Below, piece after piece: positions 3,784 through 6,426 of a stretch of DNA of 6,426 nucleotides. The notes beneath the pieces were generated by a model that was not told the origin of the DNA, made no database searches, and worked only from the letters and a program-made list of their open reading frames with translations. Position numbers and translations under genes: made by a program. Positions within the stretch are counted from its first letter, which is position 1; each line of letters opens with the position of its first letter. Origin of the DNA: an uncultured Eubacteriales bacterium (GTDB taxonomy: Bacteria; Bacillota; Clostridia; Lachnospirales; Anaerotignaceae); contig CAKTER010000094.1 of the NCBI GenBank assembly GCA_934552695.1, forward strand, positions 1 through 6,426, read 5' to 3'.

Positions 3784-6063
3784 GTGATTCACTTACACAA
3801 CGGCGGCGTTTTTCTGGTTAACGGCCAGGTTTTGCCCGCTACCGAAGAAACCGAAAGCACCCTGGCCGCCCGCTATGGTCTAAGCAAGGCTCAGGCCGCC
3901 GACCAAACCATGGCCGCCGGGATTTTAAAGGCCCACAACCAGTCCGGCAACGACCAAAAGCTCCAGCTGCGGTTTGACAAAATGGCCTCCCACGACATCA
4001 CCTATGTGGGCATCATCCAGACCGCCCGGGCCAGCGGCCTCACCCAGTTCCCCATGCCCTATGTGCTAACCAACTGCCACAACAGCCTGTGCGCCGTGGG
4101 CGGCACCATCAACGAGGACGACCACCTGTTTGGCCTGTCCGCCGCTAAAAAGTACGGCGGTATTTACGTCCCCGCCCATCAGGCCGTGATCCACCAATAT
4201 ATGCGGGAAATGATGGCCGCCTGCGGGAACATGATTTTGGGCAGCGACAGCCACACCCGCTACGGCGCTTTGGGCACCATGGCCATTGGCGAGGGCGGCC
4301 CCGAGCTGGTGAAGCAGCTGCTGAACAAAACCTACGATGTGGACCGGCCCCCGGTGGTATGTATCCACCTGACCGGCACCCCCCGGCCCGGCGTCGGCCC
4401 TCAGGACGTAGCCCTGGCCCTGATTGGGGCGGTGTTTGGCAACGGCTATGTGAAAAACAAAATTTTGGAGTTTGTGGGCGACGGCATTGCCAACCTGTCC
4501 ATGGACTACCGGAACGGCATCGACGTGATGACCACCGAGACCGCCTGCCTGTCCTCCATTTGGGCCACCGACGAGACCACCCGGGGCTGGTATGTGGAGC
4601 ACGGCCGTCCCGAGGACTACAAACCGCTGGCTCCCGGCGCCATCGCCTATTATGACGGCTGCGTGGAGATCGACCTCTCCCGGGTAGAGCCCATGATTGC
4701 CCTGCCCTTCCACCCCAGCAATACCTACACCCTGGCAGAGCTTATCCAAAACCCCCACGACATTTTGGCCGAGGTGGAAAAGGCCGCTCAGGCCCAGCTG
4801 GAAAGCGACACCGTAAAGATTGACCTGCTGAGTAAGATTCACGACGGCGGCATTTGGGTGGATCAGGGGGTGATTGCCGGGTGCGCCGGCGGCACCTTTG
4901 AAAACCTGTGCGACGCCGCCGATATTTTGCGGGGCCAGACCATTGGCTGCGACGCCTTCTCCTTAAGCCTCTACCCCTCCAGCCAGCCGGTGTTTTTGGA
5001 GCTGCTGGAAAACGGCCGGGCTGCCGACCTGATGGCCACCGGGGCCACCCTGCGCTCCGCCTTCTGCGGCCCCTGCTTTGGCGCCGGGGACGTGCCCAAT
5101 AACGAGGGCCTGAGCATCCGGCATTCCACCCGGAACTTCCCCAACCGGGAGGGCTCGAAAATCACCAACGGCCAGATTGCTTCCGTAGCCCTGATGGACG
5201 CCCGCTCCATTGCCGCCACCGCCCGGAACCACGGCAAGCTGACCTCGGCGCTGGAGCTGGAGCCCGCCTTTAGCCGTCCCGCCTACCACTTCCACAAGGA
5301 TGTATACGAGAACCGCTGCTACTTTGGCTACGGCAAGCCCCAGCCCGCCACCCCGCTGGTGTTTGGCCCCAACATTACCGATTGGCCGGCCATGCACGCC
5401 CTCACCGACGACCTGCTGGTCAAGGTGGTCTCCGTGATACTCGACCCGGTAACCACCACCGACGAGCTCATCCCCTCCGGCGAGACCTCGTCCTACCGCT
5501 CCAATCCTCTGGGGCTGGCCGAGTTTACCCTGTCCCGGAAGGATCCCGCCTATGTAGGCCGGGCCAAGGAAATTCAAAAGGCCGAACAGGCCCGGGAGGC
5601 CGGGGAGGACCCGTTGGCCGCCTGTCCCGAGCTGGCCGAAGTGTTCCGGGCTTTGCAGGAGCAGTTCCCCGAGCTGACTCCCGACGCCACCGGCATCGGC
5701 AGTGCGGTATTTGCCCGGAAGCCCGGCGACGGCTCCGCCCGGGAGCAGGCCGCCAGCTGCCAGCGGGTACTGGGGGGCTGGGCCAATATCGCCACGGAAT
5801 ACGCCACCAAGCGCTATCGCTCCAACCTCATCAACTGGGGGCTGCTGCCCTTCCTGCTGCCCGGGGAGCCGGTGTTTGAAAACGGCGACTACCTGTTTGT
5901 TCCCGGCATCCGGCAGGCCGTGGCCGAAAAGGCCGAAACCATCCCCGCCTGGCGAGTCTCCGGCGGGAAGCTCTTCCCCCTGACCTTAAGCCTGGGGAAC
6001 TTGACCGATGACGAGCGGCAAATCATTTTGGACGGCTGCCTTATCAACTTCTATCGGGCCTAA
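3784..6063 (+). CDS. Aconitase-superfamily hydratase, YbhJ-like
   Basis: A 759-aa cytoplasmic protein with the full aconitase layout: three N-terminal domains carrying the [4Fe-4S] cluster and a C-terminal swivel domain. Visible motifs are [20 protein letters not shown] (153-172, the Asp-Ser-His catalytic segment), cluster cysteines Cys367 (IAGCAGG) and Cys428/Cys431 (FCGPCFG), the two substrate arginines Arg450 and Arg455 ([10 protein letters not shown]), and the swivel loop GDGSAREQ (648-655) with the Ser651 base and Arg653, followed by [11 protein letters not shown] (679-689). It differs from true aconitases: the first cluster motif is GCAGG rather than SCTNS, and the swivel loop is GSAREQ instead of GSSREH. 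Length and motifs resemble E. coli YbhJ, a putative hydratase of unknown substrate, better than AcnA/AcnB or the LeuCD type. It is expected to dehydrate/rehydrate a hydroxycarboxylate brought in by the AEC permease 12 bases upstream. GTG start; strong terminator after the stop. Confidence 0.9.
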   Translation: MIHLHNGGVFLVNGQVLPATEETESTLAARYGLSKAQAADQTMAAGILKAHNQSGNDQKLQLRFDKMASHDITYVGIIQTARASGLTQFPMPYVLTNCHNSLCAVGGTINEDDHLFGLSAAKKYGGIYVPAHQAVIHQYMREMMAACGNMILGSDSHTRYGALGTMAIGEGGPELVKQLLNKTYDVDRPPVVCIHLTGTPRPGVGPQDVALALIGAVFGNGYVKNKILEFVGDGIANLSMDYRNGIDVMTTETACLSSIWATDETTRGWYVEHGRPEDYKPLAPGAIAYYDGCVEIDLSRVEPMIALPFHPSNTYTLAELIQNPHDILAEVEKAAQAQLESDTVKIDLLSKIHDGGIWVDQGVIAGCAGGTFENLCDAADILRGQTIGCDAFSLSLYPSSQPVFLELLENGRAADLMATGATLRSAFCGPCFGAGDVPNNEGLSIRHSTRNFPNREGSKITNGQIASVALMDARSIAATARNHGKLTSALELEPAFSRPAYHFHKDVYENRCYFGYGKPQPATPLVFGPNITDWPAMHALTDDLLVKVVSVILDPVTTTDELIPSGETSSYRSNPLGLAEFTLSRKDPAYVGRAKEIQKAEQAREAGEDPLAACPELAEVFRALQEQFPELTPDATGIGSAVFARKPGDGSAREQAASCQRVLGGWANIATEYATKRYRSNLINWGLLPFLLPGEPVFENGDYLFVPGIRQAVAEKAETIPAWRVSGGKLFPLTLSLGNLTDDERQIILDGCLINFYRA

Positions 6064-6067
6064 ACCC

Positions 6068-6097
6068 AAAAGAGCATGGATCTCCATGCTCTTTTTT
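6068..6097 (+). terminator. Intrinsic terminator of the permease-hydratase operon
   Basis: AAAAGAGCATGG (6068-6079) pairs perfectly with CCATGCTCTTTT (6084-6095) around the loop ATCT, and the T-run continues to 6097. It starts 5 bases after the hydratase stop codon. A 12-bp stem with U-tract is a clear rho-independent terminator; the A-run before it makes it possibly bidirectional. Confidence 0.92.
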
Positions 6098-6169
6098 CTT
6101 GCGCTTCTCTTTTTCCCTTTTCCTCTGCCCTTTCCCTGCCCCTCATTTCCTTTATCTTTTCCTCCTCTC

Positions 6170-6210
6170 CCCCTCCAGCGAGGGGAAGGGATGACGGCCC
6201 GGCGCCGTCA
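6170..6210. repeat. Two adjacent small GC hairpins
   Basis: CCCCTC (6170-6175) pairs with GAGGGG (6180-6185) around CAGC. TGACGGC (6192-6198) pairs with GCCGTCA (6204-6210) around CCGGC. Neither is followed by a T-run, so they are not simple terminators. Confidence 0.5.
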
Positions 6211-6310
6211 AAGCCCTCAGCCGGGCCCAAAGTCCCGAGCCGAGCGGGCCAATTCCGGGCGCTGTCCTTGACCCAATTCCTGCCCAGCCAGCGCACAATT
6301 TGCCGACCGA

Positions 6311-6380
6311 GGGGCCATCCTCCGGGCGTGCGTCAACTCCCTTAGCCAGGAGGATGCCCCGAGGGAGGCTTTGCACGCCC
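6311..6380. repeat. Nested inverted repeats with crossing topology
   Basis: GGGGCCATCCTCC (6311-6323) pairs with GGAGGATGCCCC (6349-6360) apart from one bulged C. GGGCGTGC (6324-6331), which lies in the loop of that stem, is the exact reverse complement of GCACGCCC (6373-6380), which lies outside it. The two helices therefore cross as in a pseudoknot, or are alternatives to each other. Confidence 0.5.
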
Positions 6381-6426
6381 TCGCCCCTGCCCTTGCCCTT
6401 CCCCATCCCCACGCTCCCCCCACCCC
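6378..6426 (-). other. G-run array (G-quadruplex potential)
   Basis: On the minus strand at least eight runs of three to six G are separated by one to five bases from 6426 down to 6378. This satisfies the usual G-quadruplex pattern several times over. The array continues to the window edge. Confidence 0.45.

Larger units (their letters stand above)
6098..6426. other. Non-coding, repeat-like region with composition extremes
   Basis: No credible gene is seen in these 329 bases. Open frames on both strands (for example minus 6152-6412 and 6217-6423, plus 6076-6345) give low-complexity Gly/Arg/Pro-rich peptides without family resemblance. The left third is almost pure pyrimidine on the plus strand; the middle holds short GC hairpins; the right part holds a large inverted repeat and a C-run array. 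Such intergenic blocks occur as dispersed repeats in some gut clostridia; whether this one is multicopy cannot be told here. Confidence 0.55.

Noticed and set aside
4066..4842. 258-aa open frame on the minus strand inside the hydratase gene
   Set aside because: It is antisense to conserved aconitase motifs, Gly/Val/His-rich, and lacks a ribosome binding site; it arises from the GC-biased codons of the real gene.
6152..6412. 86-aa minus-strand open frame beyond the operon
   Set aside because: Low-complexity Gly/Arg-rich translation of a repeat-like non-coding region, with no supported start or known motif.

Overview
The window looks like a chromosomal segment of a GC-rich member of the Firmicutes, probably a gut-type clostridium of the Oscillospirales/Ruminococcaceae kind. 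This placement is an inference. It rests on the low-GC-style Shine-Dalgarno sites (AAGGAGG), frequent GTG starts, a YqzL-RecO-GlyRS gene order typical of Firmicutes, a single-chain glycyl-tRNA synthetase, and a strong codon preference for G/C in third positions. No rRNA, tRNA, CRISPR array, transposase or phage gene is visible.

Left part (1-1068, minus strand): a housekeeping block read leftwards, consisting of a small YqzL-family protein (898-1068), the DNA repair protein RecO (303-959) and the first 81 codons of glycyl-tRNA synthetase (1-245, running off the window). yqzL and recO overlap by 62 bases. A non-coding stretch follows (1069-1439). It holds a 10-bp perfect hairpin and a strong plus-strand promoter whose -35 lies inside a 17-bp palindrome. 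That promoter fires into the antisense side of a small DUF6514-like gene (1440-1673, minus).

Middle (1674-2602): a compact regulatory region separates the DUF6514-like gene from a divergently read LytTR regulator (1886-2602). An 11-bp motif occurs twice here with a 20-base period, the spacing expected of a LytTR-type binding site. The regulator has a normal LytTR DNA-binding domain, but its receiver domain has lost the phosphoacceptor aspartate, one of the acidic-pair residues and the conserved lysine.

Right part (2603-6097): after a probable terminator comes a near-consensus promoter (TTGACA-17-TATGCT) driving a two-gene operon. The first gene is an AEC-family (auxin efflux carrier-like) 10-TM permease of 316 aa. 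Twelve bases later comes a 759-aa aconitase-superfamily hydratase resembling E. coli YbhJ. The operon closes with a very clear intrinsic terminator (6068-6097). The likely reading is a carboxylate uptake-and-isomerisation module placed beside a LytTR regulator that probably works without phosphorylation. The substrate cannot be told from sequence.

The last 330 bases (6098-6426) have no credible gene. They contain a long pyrimidine tract, a series of GC-rich inverted repeats including two helices with crossing (pseudoknot-like) topology, and a C-run array whose complement could form G-quadruplexes. This may be a dispersed intergenic repeat or a structured RNA.
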